64,000 bases of DNA from Hydractinia symbiolongicarpus (GCF_029227915.1 NC_079876.1:31905828-31969827); one strand, 5' to 3'. Numbered from the stretch's first letter, positions 1 through 7,622 are shown. Program-made: numbers and translations. Notes: generated by a model from the sequence alone, not told the origin.

Positions 1-51
1 GAATTCTCGCCTGCCACGCGGGAGACCGGGGTTCGATTCCCCGCCAATGCA
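1..51 (+). tRNA. tRNA-Gly(GCC), 3' part, cut by window start
   Basis: Last 51 of 71 nt; anticodon GCC and the whole T arm are present, the first 20 nt lie outside the window. Confidence 0.93.
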
Positions 52-56
52 TCGTG

Positions 57-60
57 TTTT
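57..60 (+). terminator. Pol III terminator of Gly
   Basis: T4 run five nt after the Gly discriminator base. It recurs after each Gly gene. Confidence 0.8.
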
Positions 61-84
61 ACCTACACCAGAAAATACCCTCCG

Positions 85-118
85 TAAAAAAGAAAGGAAG
101 GAAAATAAATAAAAAAAC
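85..118. other. A-rich tract in the convergent Gly/Phe spacer
   Basis: A purine tract with A runs of up to seven, between the 3' ends of the convergent Gly and Phe genes. On the minus strand its T runs could serve as backstop terminators for Phe read-through. Its last A run is one base shorter in unit 4 (near 4765). Recurs in every unit. Confidence 0.6.
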
Positions 119-166
119 ATAGCTGAGGAAAAGTGCTACGGCTGCTTGCATTCACCACCTCAAACC

Positions 167-178
167 GCCCTGCTGGGC
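167..178. other. Short hairpin downstream of Phe
   Basis: GCCC-TGCT-GGGC inverted repeat beginning seven nt past the Phe T4 run, in every unit. Role unknown; it may be chance. Confidence 0.4.
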
Positions 179-184
179 AGTGAT

Positions 185-188
185 AAAA
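185..188 (-). terminator. Pol III terminator of Phe
   Basis: T4 directly after the discriminator on the minus strand. It is the minimal length for Pol III; in units 16 and 29 its first T is changed (17631, 32750). The next T4 is 57 nt further on (plus 129-132). Confidence 0.75.
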
Positions 189-205
189 TGCCGAGAGCCG
201 GGATT

Positions 206-256
<51 letters not shown>

Positions 257-261
257 TCGGC
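189..261 (-). tRNA. tRNA-Phe(GAA) unit 1
   Basis: Cytoplasmic phenylalanine tRNA, 73 nt, decoding UUU/UUC. Acceptor stem GCCGAGA pairs with TCTCGGC, discriminator A73, D loop with GG, anticodon stem TCAGA/TCTGA around loop CTGAAGA (anticodon GAA, purine at 37), five-base variable loop and T loop TTCAATC. No intron and no encoded CCA. This copy carries C65 instead of G65 (plus 197), leaving a C49/C65 mismatch in the T stem; units 1, 2, 4, 5, 7, 10, 12, 14, 15, 17 and 28 share it, while all other units have the paired form. It faces the Gly gene of the preceding unit tail to tail. Confidence 0.96.
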
Positions 262-321
262 CATGATCAATTCTATCACATGGCAAAGGTCTGTACGTTG
301 TGATAGACACTTGACCAGATC

Positions 322-326
322 AAAAA
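322..326 (-). terminator. Pol III terminator of Ser(TGA)
   Basis: T5 on the minus strand, 15 nt past the gene. Conserved in all units. Confidence 0.75.
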
Positions 327-341
327 GAATGTTTGAAGATT

Positions 342-423
342 CGCTGCGAGTAGGGTTCGAACCTACGCGGGAAGATCCCATTAGATATCAAGTCTAACGC
401 CTTAACCACTCGGCCATCGCAGC
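342..423 (-). tRNA. tRNA-Ser(TGA) unit 1, A37U
   Basis: Serine tRNA for UCA/UCG, 82 nt, a class II tRNA with a long variable arm. Acceptor GCTGCGA/TCGCAGC, discriminator G73 (a SerRS identity base), anticodon stem TTAGA/TCTAA, loop CTTGAAA in the consensus, variable stem GGGA/TCCC, T loop TTCGAAC. It differs from Ser(AGA) of the same unit at only four of 82 positions. This copy alone has U at position 37 (plus 387), next to the anticodon, where tRNAs almost always have a modified purine; it may decode poorly. Confidence 0.93.
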
Positions 424-482
424 AGAAATTGCTGGGTAACCAGAATAATTCACCAGCTCACCACTCAGGTGCCGAAGAGGAC

Positions 483-487
483 AAAAA
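483..487 (-). terminator. Pol III terminator of Cys
   Basis: T5 on the minus strand, 10 nt past the gene. Reduced to T4 in unit 46. Confidence 0.75.
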
Positions 488-497
488 GCCAACTAGT

Positions 498-569
498 AGG
501 GGACACCCGGGTTTGAACCAGGGACCTCTCGATCTGCAGTCGAATGCTCTACCACTGAGCTATATCCCC
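498..569 (-). tRNA. tRNA-Cys(GCA) unit 1
   Basis: Cysteine tRNA for UGU/UGC, 72 nt. Acceptor GGGGATA/TGTCCCC with one U-G wobble, discriminator U73 (the main CysRS identity base), anticodon stem TTCGA/TCGAG around loop CTGCAGA (anticodon GCA), T arm CCTGG-TTCAAAC-CCGGG. Consensus copy. A TATA-like element lies about 30 bp upstream. This is the gene with the most damaging variants across the array: B-box T55C (units 3, 4, 6, 9, 18), G1A (34, 51, 55), acceptor deletion (49, 53) and U73C (29). Confidence 0.97.
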
Positions 570-596
570 AGCCAAGGACGGAATCCACGCACAGGG

Positions 597-603
597 TATA
601 TAA
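597..603 (-). promoter_or_regulatory. TATA-like element upstream of Cys
   Basis: TTATATA on the minus strand, 28-34 bp before the first base of Cys, at a distance typical of upstream TATA elements that bind TFIIIB directly. It is retained in all units, including 26 and 31 where the adjoining base changed. It is the clearest upstream element of the seven genes. Confidence 0.55.
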
Positions 604-632
604 CATCAACGCGTGAGAGAGCAACTTAACTT

Positions 633-638
633 AAAAAA
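633..638 (-). terminator. Pol III terminator of Glu
   Basis: T6 on the minus strand, seven nt past the gene; T5 in unit 9. Confidence 0.8.
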
Positions 639-645
639 TGTACAC

Positions 646-717
646 TTCCCGCACCGGGAATCGAACCCGGGCCGCCTGGGTGAAAACCAGAAATCCTAAC
701 CACTAGACCATGCGGGA
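646..717 (-). tRNA. tRNA-Glu(TTC) unit 1
   Basis: Glutamate tRNA for GAA/GAG, 72 nt. Acceptor TCCCGCA/TGCGGGA, discriminator A73, anticodon stem TCTGG/CCAGG with a U27-G43 wobble, loop TTTTCAC (anticodon TTC), T arm CCGGG-TTCGATT-CCCGG. The loop contains an internal T4, as in other animal Glu(TTC) genes, where the following C makes it a weak stop. Consensus copy. Confidence 0.97.
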
Positions 718-795
718 CACATTCGCACCACTAAGTAATTTAGATGTCATGCTTTTTCTGACAATTTGAACTAGCTCTGTCTTTCTGTTCGTGTC

Positions 796-800
796 AAAAA
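796..800 (-). terminator. Pol III terminator of Ser(AGA), probably also of Thr
   Basis: T5 on the minus strand, 14 nt past Ser(AGA), between GTGT and ACAC arms. It is the first T4+ run met by a transcript starting at Thr. One T longer in unit 19 and one shorter in unit 18. Confidence 0.75.
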
Positions 801-814
801 CACCTTTTTGCGTC

Positions 815-896
815 CGCTGCGAGTAGGATTCGAACCTACGCGGGAAGATCCCATTTGATTTCTAGTCAAACGCCTTAACCACTCGGCCATCGCAGC
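815..896 (-). tRNA. tRNA-Ser(AGA) unit 1
   Basis: Serine tRNA for UCU/UCC/UCA after A34-to-inosine editing, 82 nt, class II. Acceptor GCTGCGA/TCGCAGC, discriminator G73, anticodon stem TTTGA/TCAAA around loop CTAGAAA, variable stem GGGA/TCCC, T loop TTCGAAT. Consensus copy. It lies only 58 bp downstream of Thr on the same strand with no T4 between, so it may be the second half of a dimeric precursor. Confidence 0.97.
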
Positions 897-954
897 CTGA
901 CAAACCGCTGGCCATTGCCACAAGGCCGACCAGAAAGCACAACATTACTGCTAA

Positions 955-1027
955 AGGCACTGCCCGGATTTGAACCGGGGATCTCCTGTTTACTAGACAG
1001 GCGCTTTAACCGCTAAGCCACAGCGCC
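955..1027 (-). tRNA. tRNA-Thr(AGT) unit 1
   Basis: Threonine tRNA for ACU/ACC/ACA through inosine 34, 73 nt. Acceptor GGCGCTG/CAGTGCC with one G-U pair, discriminator U73, D stem GCTT/AAGC, anticodon stem CCTGT/ACAGG around loop CTAGTAA, T arm CCCGG-TTCAAAT-CCGGG. Consensus copy. Unlike its six neighbours it has no T4 run downstream before the next gene. Its 5' side faces the divergent Gly gene across 116 bp. Confidence 0.97.
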
Positions 1028-1143
1028 TGCCTGTTGGGAGAATTTGAAAATCTCAATATCACACGTCTGAAATGCCGTTAAGGCTACTAACACACCGGGA
1101 CGTGATACACTGTCACTCGGAAATTTTGGAAATGAGTAGTAAC

Positions 1144-1214
1144 GCATTGGTGGTTCAGTGGTAGAATTCTCGCCTGCCACGCGGGAGACCGGGGTTCGAT
1201 TCCCCGCCAATGCA
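1144..1214 (+). tRNA. tRNA-Gly(GCC) unit 1
   Basis: Glycine tRNA for GGC/GGU, 71 nt, the only plus-strand gene of the unit. Acceptor GCATTGG/CCAATGC, discriminator A73, anticodon stem CTCGC/GCGGG around loop CTGCCAC (anticodon GCC), T arm CCGGG-TTCGATT-CCCGC-like with B box intact. It is nearly identical to Gly(GCC) genes across animals. The gene contains a GAATTC that is lost in units 48 and 52. Consensus copy. Confidence 0.97.
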
Positions 1215-1351
1215 TCGTGTTTTACCTACACCAGAAAATACCCTCCGTAAAAAAGAAAGGAAGGAAAATAAATAAAAAAACATAGCTGAGGAAAAGTGCT
1301 ACGGCTGCTTGCATTCACCACCTCAAACCGCCCTGCTGGGCAGTGATAAAA

Positions 1352-1368
1352 TGCCGAGAGCCGGGATT

Positions 1369-1419
<51 letters not shown>

Positions 1420-1424
1420 TCGGC
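1352..1424 (-). tRNA. tRNA-Phe(GAA) unit 2
   Basis: C65 form (T-stem mismatch). Confidence 0.96.
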
Positions 1425-1504
1425 CATGATCAATTCTATCACATGGCAAAGGTCTGTACGTTGTGATAGACACTTGACCAGATCAAAAAGAATGTTTGAA
1501 GATT

Positions 1505-1586
1505 CGCTGCGAGTAGGGTTCGAACCTACGCGGGAAGATCCCATTAGATTTCAAGTCTAACGCCTTAACCACTCGGCCATCGCAGC
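1505..1586 (-). tRNA. tRNA-Ser(TGA) unit 2
   Basis: Consensus copy; A37 present. Confidence 0.97.
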
Positions 1587-1660
1587 AGAAATTGCTGGGT
1601 AACCAGAATAATTCACCAGCTCACCACTCAGGTGCTGAAGAGGACAAAAAGCCAACTAGT

Positions 1661-1732
1661 AGGGGACACCCGGGTTTGAACCAGGGACCTCTCGATCTGC
1701 AGTCGAATGCTCTACCACTGAGCTATATCCCC
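1661..1732 (-). tRNA. tRNA-Cys(GCA) unit 2
   Basis: Consensus copy. Confidence 0.97.
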
Positions 1733-1808
1733 AGCCAAGGACGGAATCCACGCACAGGGTATATAACATCAACGCGTGAGAGAGCAACTTAACTTAAAAA
1801 ATGTACAC

Positions 1809-1880
1809 TTCCCGCACCGGGAATCGAACCCGGGCCGCCTGGGTGAAAACCAGAAATCCTAACCACTAGACCATGCGGGA
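1809..1880 (-). tRNA. tRNA-Glu(TTC) unit 2
   Basis: Consensus copy. Confidence 0.97.
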
Positions 1881-1977
1881 CACATTCGCACCACTAAGTA
1901 ATTTAGATGTCATGCTTTTTCTGACAATTTGAACTAGCTCTGTCTTTCTGTTCGTGTCAAAAACACCTTTTTGCGTC

Positions 1978-2059
1978 CGCAGCGAGTAGGATTCGAACCT
2001 ACGCGGGAAGATCCCATTTGATTTCTAGTCAAACGCCTTAACCACTCGGCCATCGCAGC
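1978..2059 (-). tRNA. tRNA-Ser(AGA) unit 2
   Basis: A70U: acceptor pair 3-70 becomes U/U. Seen only here. Confidence 0.92.
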
Positions 2060-2117
2060 CTGACAAACCGCTGGCCATTGCCACAAGGCCGACCAGAAAG
2101 CACAACATTACTGCTAA

Positions 2118-2190
2118 AGGCACTGCCCGGATTTGAACCGGGGATCTCCTGTTTACTAGACAGGCGCTTTAACCGCTAAGCAACAGCGCC
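2118..2190 (-). tRNA. tRNA-Thr(AGT) unit 2
   Basis: G9U, a position used in tertiary contacts. Seen only here. Confidence 0.94.
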
Positions 2191-2200
2191 TGCCTGTTGG

Positions 2201-2217
2201 GAGATTTTGAAAATCTC
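2201..2217. promoter_or_regulatory. Palindrome in the divergent Thr/Gly spacer
   Basis: Two 8-bp arms (GAGATTTT and AAAATCTC) around one base, 11-27 bp upstream of Thr. It recurs in every unit; the arms are imperfect in unit 1 (1038-1054), unit 30 (near 34771) and unit 47 (near 54541). Could be a protein-binding site; no factor is recognised. Confidence 0.45.
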
Positions 2218-2306
2218 AATATCACACGTCTGAAATGCCGTTAAGGCAACTAACACACCGGGACGTGATACACTGTCACTCGGAAATTTTGGAAATGAGT
2301 AGTAAC

Positions 2307-2377
2307 GCATTGGTGGTTCAGTGGTAGAATTCTCGCCTGCCACGCGGGAGACCGGGGTTCGATTCCCCGCCAATGCA
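2307..2377 (+). tRNA. tRNA-Gly(GCC) unit 2
   Basis: Consensus copy. Confidence 0.97.
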
Positions 2378-2514
2378 TCGTGTTTTACCTACACCAGAAA
2401 ATACCCTCCGTAAAAAAGAAAGGAAGGAAAATAAATAAAAAAACATAGCTGAGGAAAAGTGCTACGGCTGCTTGCATTCACCACCTCAAACCGCCCTGCT
2501 GGGCAGTGATAAAA

Positions 2515-2531
2515 TGCCGAGACCCGGGATT

Positions 2532-2582
<51 letters not shown>

Positions 2583-2587
2583 TCGGC
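2515..2587 (-). tRNA. tRNA-Phe(GAA) unit 3
   Basis: Paired G65 form; the majority sequence. Confidence 0.97.
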
Positions 2588-2667
2588 CATGATCAATTCT
2601 ATCACATGGCAAAGGTCTGTACGTTGTGATAGACACTTGACCAGATCAAAAAGAATGTTTGAAGATT

Positions 2668-2749
2668 CGCTGCGAGTAGGGTTCGAACCTACGCGGGAAG
2701 ATCCCATTAGATTTCAAGTCTAACGCCTTAACCACTCGGCCATTGCAGC
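2668..2749 (-). tRNA. tRNA-Ser(TGA) unit 3
   Basis: G6A: A6/C67 acceptor mismatch. Confidence 0.92.
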
Positions 2750-2823
2750 AGAAATTGCTGGGTAACCAGAATAATTCACCAGCTCACCACTCAGGTGCCG
2801 AAGAGGACAAAAAGCCAACTAGT

Positions 2824-2895
2824 AGGGGACACCCGGGTTTGGACCAGGGACCTCTCGATCTGCAGTCGAATGCTCTACCACTGAGCTATATCCCC
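2824..2895 (-). tRNA. tRNA-Cys(GCA) unit 3, B-box T55C
   Basis: T55C at 2842 alters the invariant second T of the B box/T loop. Confidence 0.9.
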
Positions 2896-2971
2896 AGCCA
2901 AGGACGGAATCCACGCACAGGGTATATAACATCAACGCGTGAGAGAGCAACTTAACTTAAAAAATGTACAC

Positions 2972-3043
2972 TTCCCGCACCGGGAATCGAACCCGGGCCT
3001 CCTGGGTGAAAACCAGAAATCCTAACCACTAGACCATGCGGGA
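2972..3043 (-). tRNA. tRNA-Glu(TTC) unit 3
   Basis: One C to A change in the variable loop. Confidence 0.95.
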
Positions 3044-3140
3044 CACATTCGCACCACTAAGTAATTTAGATGTCATGCTTTTTCTGACAATTTGAACTAG
3101 CTCTGTCTTTCTGTTCGTGTCAAAAACACCTTTTTGAGTC

Positions 3141-3222
3141 CGCTGCGAGTAGGATTCGAACCTACGCGGGAAGATCCCATTTGATTTCTAGTCAAACGCC
3201 TTAACCACTCGGCCATCGCAGC
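3141..3222 (-). tRNA. tRNA-Ser(AGA) unit 3
   Basis: Consensus copy. Confidence 0.97.
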
Positions 3223-3280
3223 CTGACAAACCGCTGGCCATTGCCACAAGGCCGACCAGAAAGCACAACATTACTGCTAA

Positions 3281-3353
3281 AGGCACTGCCCGGATTTGAA
3301 CCGGGGATCTCCTGTTTACTAGACAGGCGCTTTAACCGCTAAGCCACAGCGCC
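3281..3353 (-). tRNA. tRNA-Thr(AGT) unit 3
   Basis: Consensus copy. Confidence 0.97.
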
Positions 3354-3469
3354 TGCCTGTTGGGAGATTTTGAAAATCTCAATATCACACGTCTGAAATG
3401 CCGTTAAGGCTACTAACACACCGGGATGTGATACACTGTCACTCGGAAATTTTGGAAATGAGTAGTAAC

Positions 3470-3540
3470 GCATTGGTGGTTCAGTGGTAGAATTCTCGCC
3501 TGCCACGCGGGAGACCGGGGTTCGATTCCCCGCCAATGCA
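3470..3540 (+). tRNA. tRNA-Gly(GCC) unit 3
   Basis: Consensus copy. Confidence 0.97.
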
Positions 3541-3677
3541 TCGTGTTTTACCTACACCAGAAAATACCCTCCGTAAAAAAGAAAGGAAGGAAAATAAATA
3601 AAAAAACATAGCTGAGGAAAAGTGCTACGGCTGCTTGCATTCACCACCTCAAACCGCCCTGCTGGGCAGTGATAAAA

Positions 3678-3694
3678 TGCCGAGAGCCGGGATT

Positions 3695-3745
<51 letters not shown>

Positions 3746-3750
3746 TCGGC
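3678..3750 (-). tRNA. tRNA-Phe(GAA) unit 4
   Basis: C65 form. Confidence 0.96.
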
Positions 3751-3830
3751 CATGATCAATTCTATCACATGGCAAAGGTCTGTACGTTGTGATAGACACT
3801 TGACCAGATCAAAAAGAATGTTTGAAGATT

Positions 3831-3912
3831 CGCTGCGAGTAGGGTTCGAACCTACGCGGGAAGATCCCATTAGATTTCAAGTCTAACGCCTTAACCACTC
3901 GGCCATCGCAGC
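3831..3912 (-). tRNA. tRNA-Ser(TGA) unit 4
   Basis: Consensus copy. Confidence 0.97.
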
Positions 3913-3986
3913 AGAAATTGCTGGGTAACCAGAATAATTCACCAGCTCACCACTCAGGTGCCGAAGAGGACAAAAAGCCAACTAGT

Positions 3987-4058
3987 AGGGGACACCCGGG
4001 TTTGGACCAGGGACCTCTCGATCTGCAGTCGAATGCTCTACCACTGAGCTATATCCCC
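3987..4058 (-). tRNA. tRNA-Cys(GCA) unit 4, B-box T55C
   Basis: T55C at 4005. Confidence 0.9.
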
Positions 4059-4134
4059 AGCCAAGGACGAAATCCACGCACAGGGTATATAACATCAACG
4101 CGTGAGAGAGCAACTTAACTTAAAAAATGTACAC

Positions 4135-4206
4135 TTCCCGCACCGGGAATCGAACCCGGGCCGCCTGGGTGAAAACCAGAAATCCTAACCACTAGACCAT
4201 GCGGGA
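4135..4206 (-). tRNA. tRNA-Glu(TTC) unit 4
   Basis: Consensus copy. Confidence 0.97.
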
Positions 4207-4303
4207 CACATTCGCACCACTAAGTAATTTAGATGTCATGCTTTTTCTGACAATTTGAACTAGCTCTGTCTTTCTGTTCGTGTCAAAAACACCTTTTTGC
4301 GTC

Positions 4304-4385
4304 CGCTGCGAGTAGGATTCGAACCTACGCGGGAAGATCCCATTTGATTTCTAGTCAAACGCCTTAACCACTCGGCCATCGCAGC
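4304..4385 (-). tRNA. tRNA-Ser(AGA) unit 4
   Basis: Consensus copy. Confidence 0.97.
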
Positions 4386-4443
4386 CTGACAAACCGCTGG
4401 CCATTGCCACAAGGCCGACCAGAAAGCACAACATTACTGCTAA

Positions 4444-4516
4444 AGGCACTGCCCGGATTTGAACCGGGGATCTCCTGTTTACTAGACAGGCGCTTTAACC
4501 GCTAAGCCACAGCGCC
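4444..4516 (-). tRNA. tRNA-Thr(AGT) unit 4
   Basis: Consensus copy. Confidence 0.97.
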
Positions 4517-4632
4517 TGCCTGTTGGGAGATTTTGAAAATCTCAATATCACACGTCTGAAATGCCGTTAAGGCTACTAACACACCGGGACGTGATACACT
4601 GTCACTCGGAAATTTTGGAAATGAGTAGTAAC

Positions 4633-4703
4633 GCATTGGTGGTTCAGTGGTAGAATTCTCGCCTGCCACGCGGGAGACCGGGGTTCGATTCCCCGCCAAT
4701 GCA
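4633..4703 (+). tRNA. tRNA-Gly(GCC) unit 4
   Basis: Consensus copy. Confidence 0.97.
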
Positions 4704-4839
4704 TCGTGTTTTACCTACACCAGAAAATACCCTCCGTAAAAAAGAAAGGAAGGAAAATAAATAAAAAACATAGCTGAGGAAAAGTGCTACGGCTGCTTGC
4801 ATTCACCACCTCAAACCGCCCTGCTGGGCAGTGATAAAA

Positions 4840-4856
4840 TGCCGAGAGCCGGGATT

Positions 4857-4907
<51 letters not shown>

Positions 4908-4912
4908 TCGGC
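4840..4912 (-). tRNA. tRNA-Phe(GAA) unit 5
   Basis: C65 form. Confidence 0.96.
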
Positions 4913-4992
4913 CATGATCAATTCTATCACATGGCAAAGGTCTGTACGTTGTGATAGACACTTGACCAGATCAAAAAGAATGTTTGAAGATT

Positions 4993-5074
4993 CGCTGCGA
5001 GTAGGGTTCGAACCTACGCGGGAAGATCCCATTAGATTTCAAGTCTAACGCCTTAACCACTCGGCCATCGCAGC
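4993..5074 (-). tRNA. tRNA-Ser(TGA) unit 5
   Basis: Consensus copy. Confidence 0.97.
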
Positions 5075-5148
5075 AGAAATTGCTGGGTAACCAGAATAAT
5101 TCACCAGCTCACCACTCAGGTGCCGAAGAGGACAAAAAGCCAACTAGT

Positions 5149-5220
5149 AGGGGACACCCGGGTTTGAACCAGGGACCTCTCGATCTGCAGTCGAATGCTC
5201 TACCACTGAGCTATATCCCC
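5149..5220 (-). tRNA. tRNA-Cys(GCA) unit 5
   Basis: Consensus copy. Confidence 0.97.
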
Positions 5221-5296
5221 AGCCAAGGACGGAATCCACGCACAGGGTATATAACATCAACGCGTGAGAGAGCAACTTAACTTAAAAAATGTACAC

Positions 5297-5368
5297 TTCC
5301 CGCACCGGGAATCGAACCCGGGCCGCCTGGGTGAAAACCAGAAATCCTAACCACTAGACCATGCGGGA
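5297..5368 (-). tRNA. tRNA-Glu(TTC) unit 5
   Basis: Consensus copy. Confidence 0.97.
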
Positions 5369-5465
5369 CACATTCGCACCACTAAGTAATTTAGATGTCA
5401 TGCTTTTTCTGACAATTTGAACTAGCTCTGTCTTTTTGTTCGTGTCAAAAACACCTTTTTGCGTC

Positions 5466-5547
5466 CGCTGCGAGTAGGATTCGAACCTACGCGGGAAGAT
5501 CCCATTTGATTTCTAGTCAAACGCCTTAACCACTCGGCCATCGCAGC
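5466..5547 (-). tRNA. tRNA-Ser(AGA) unit 5
   Basis: Consensus gene; the spacer before it has a C to T change shared with units 17 and 25. Confidence 0.97.
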
Positions 5548-5605
5548 CTGACAAACCGCTGGCCATTGCCACAAGGCCGACCAGAAAGCACAACATTACT
5601 GCTAA

Positions 5606-5678
5606 AGGCACTGCCCGGATTTGAACCGGGGATCTCCTGTTTACTAGACAGGCGCTTTAACCGCTAAGCCACAGCGCC
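5606..5678 (-). tRNA. tRNA-Thr(AGT) unit 5
   Basis: Consensus copy. Confidence 0.97.
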
Positions 5679-5794
5679 TGCCTGTTGGGAGATTTTGAAA
5701 ATCTCAATATCACACGTCTGAAATGCCGTTAAGGCTACTAACACACCGGGACGTGATACACTGTCACTCGGAAATTTTGGAAATGAGTAGTAAC

Positions 5795-5865
5795 GCATTG
5801 GTGGTTCAGTGGTAGAATTCTCGCCTGCCACGCGGGAGACCGGGGTTCGATTCCCCGCCAATGCA
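5795..5865 (+). tRNA. tRNA-Gly(GCC) unit 5
   Basis: Consensus copy. Confidence 0.97.
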
Positions 5866-6002
5866 TCGTGTTTTACCTACACCAGAAAATACCCTCCGTA
5901 AAAAAGAAAGGAAGGAAAATAAATAAAAAAACATAGCTGAGGAAAAGTGCTACGGCTGCTTGCATTCACCACCTCAAACCGCCCTGCTGGGCAGTGATAA
6001 AA

Positions 6003-6019
6003 TGCCGAGACCCGGGATT

Positions 6020-6070
<51 letters not shown>

Positions 6071-6075
6071 TCGGC
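6003..6075 (-). tRNA. tRNA-Phe(GAA) unit 6
   Basis: Majority G65 form. Confidence 0.97.
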
Positions 6076-6155
6076 CATGATCAATTCTATCACATGGCAA
6101 AGGTCTGTACGTTGTGATAGACACTTGACCACATCAAAAAGAATGTTTGAAGATT

Positions 6156-6237
6156 CGCTGCGAGTAGGGTTCGAACCTACGCGGGAAGATCCCATTAGAT
6201 TTCAAGTCTAACGCCTTAACCACTCGGCCATCGCAGC
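6156..6237 (-). tRNA. tRNA-Ser(TGA) unit 6
   Basis: Consensus copy. Confidence 0.97.
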
Positions 6238-6311
6238 AGAAATTGCTGGGTAACCAGAATAATTCACCAGCTCACCACTCAGGTGCCGGAGAGGACAAAA
6301 AGCCAACTAGT

Positions 6312-6383
6312 AGGGGACACCCGGGTTTGGACCAGGGACCTCTCGATCTGCAGTCGAATGCTCTACCACTGAGCTATATCCCC
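6312..6383 (-). tRNA. tRNA-Cys(GCA) unit 6, B-box T55C
   Basis: T55C at 6330; spacer change near 6290 shared with units 9 and 18. Confidence 0.9.
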
Positions 6384-6459
6384 AGCCAAGGACGGAATCC
6401 ACGCACAGGGTATATAACATCAACGCGTGAGAGAGCAACTTAACTTAAAAAATGTACAC

Positions 6460-6531
6460 TTCCCGCACCGGGAATCGAACCCGGGCCGCCTGGGTGAAAA
6501 CCAGAAATCCTAACCACTAGACCATGCGGGA
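6460..6531 (-). tRNA. tRNA-Glu(TTC) unit 6
   Basis: Consensus copy. Confidence 0.97.
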
Positions 6532-6628
6532 CACATTCGCACCACTAAGTAATTTAGATGTCATGCTTTTTCTGACAATTTGAACTAGCTCTGTCTTTCT
6601 GTTCGTGTCAAAAACACCTTTTTGCGTC

Positions 6629-6710
6629 CGCTGCGAGTAGGATTCGAACCTACGCGGGAAGATCCCATTTGATTTCTAGTCAAACGCCTTAACCACTCGG
6701 CCATCGCAGC
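6629..6710 (-). tRNA. tRNA-Ser(AGA) unit 6
   Basis: Consensus copy. Confidence 0.97.
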
Positions 6711-6768
6711 CTGACAAACCGCTGGCCATTGCCACAAGGCCGACCAGAAAGCACAACATTACTGCTAA

Positions 6769-6841
6769 AGGCACTGCCCGGATTTGAACCGGGGATCTCC
6801 TGTTTACTAGACAGGCGCTTTAACCGCTAAGCCACAGCGCC
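6769..6841 (-). tRNA. tRNA-Thr(AGT) unit 6
   Basis: Consensus copy. Confidence 0.97.
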
Positions 6842-6957
6842 TGCCTGTTGGGAGATTTTGAAAATCTCAATATCACACGTCTGAAATGCCGTTAAGGCTA
6901 CTAACACACCGGGACGTGATACACTGTCACTCGGAAATTTTGGAAATGAGTAGTAAC

Positions 6958-7028
6958 GCATTGGTGGTTCAGTGGTAGAATTCTCGCCTGCCACGCGGGA
7001 GACCGGGGTTCGATTCCCCGCCAATGCA
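6958..7028 (+). tRNA. tRNA-Gly(GCC) unit 6
   Basis: Consensus copy. Confidence 0.97.
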
Positions 7029-7165
7029 TCGTGTTTTACCTACACCAGAAAATACCCTCCGTAAAAAAGAAAGGAAGGAAAATAAATAAAAAAACATAGC
7101 TGAGGAAAAGTGCTACGGCTGCTTGCATTCACCACCTCAAACCGCCCTGCTGGGCAGTGATAAAA

Positions 7166-7182
7166 TGCCGAGAGCCGGGATT

Positions 7183-7233
<51 letters not shown>

Positions 7234-7238
7234 TCGGC
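7166..7238 (-). tRNA. tRNA-Phe(GAA) unit 7
   Basis: C65 form. Confidence 0.96.
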
Positions 7239-7318
7239 CATGATCAATTCTATCACATGGCAAAGGTCTGTACGTTGTGATAGACACTTGACCAGATCAA
7301 AAAGAATGTTTGAATATT

Positions 7319-7400
7319 CGCTGCGAGTAGGGTTCGAACCTACGCGGGAAGATCCCATTAGATTTCAAGTCTAACGCCTTAACCACTCGGCCATCGCAGC
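7319..7400 (-). tRNA. tRNA-Ser(TGA) unit 7
   Basis: Consensus copy. Confidence 0.97.
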
Positions 7401-7474
7401 AGAAATTGCTGGGTAACCAGAATAATTCACCAGCTCACCACTCAGGTGCCGAAGAGGACAAAAAGCCAACTAGT

Positions 7475-7546
7475 AGGGGACACCCGGGTTTGAACCAGGG
7501 ACCTCTCGATCTGCAGTCGAATGCTCTACCACTGAGCTATATCCCC
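7475..7546 (-). tRNA. tRNA-Cys(GCA) unit 7
   Basis: Consensus copy. Confidence 0.97.
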
Positions 7547-7622
7547 AGCCAAGGACGGAATCCACGCACAGGGTATATAACATCAACGCGTGAGAGAGCA
7601 ACTTAACTTAAAAAATGTACAC

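Noticed and set aside
1-6. Window starting at a GAATTC, as if at a cloning cut
   Set aside because: The hexamer lies inside nearly every Gly gene, so the window start can coincide with one; no vector sequence is visible.
678-700. Internal T4 in the Glu gene as a premature terminator
   Set aside because: The T run is part of the anticodon loop of Glu(TTC) tRNAs in general and is followed by C, a weak context.
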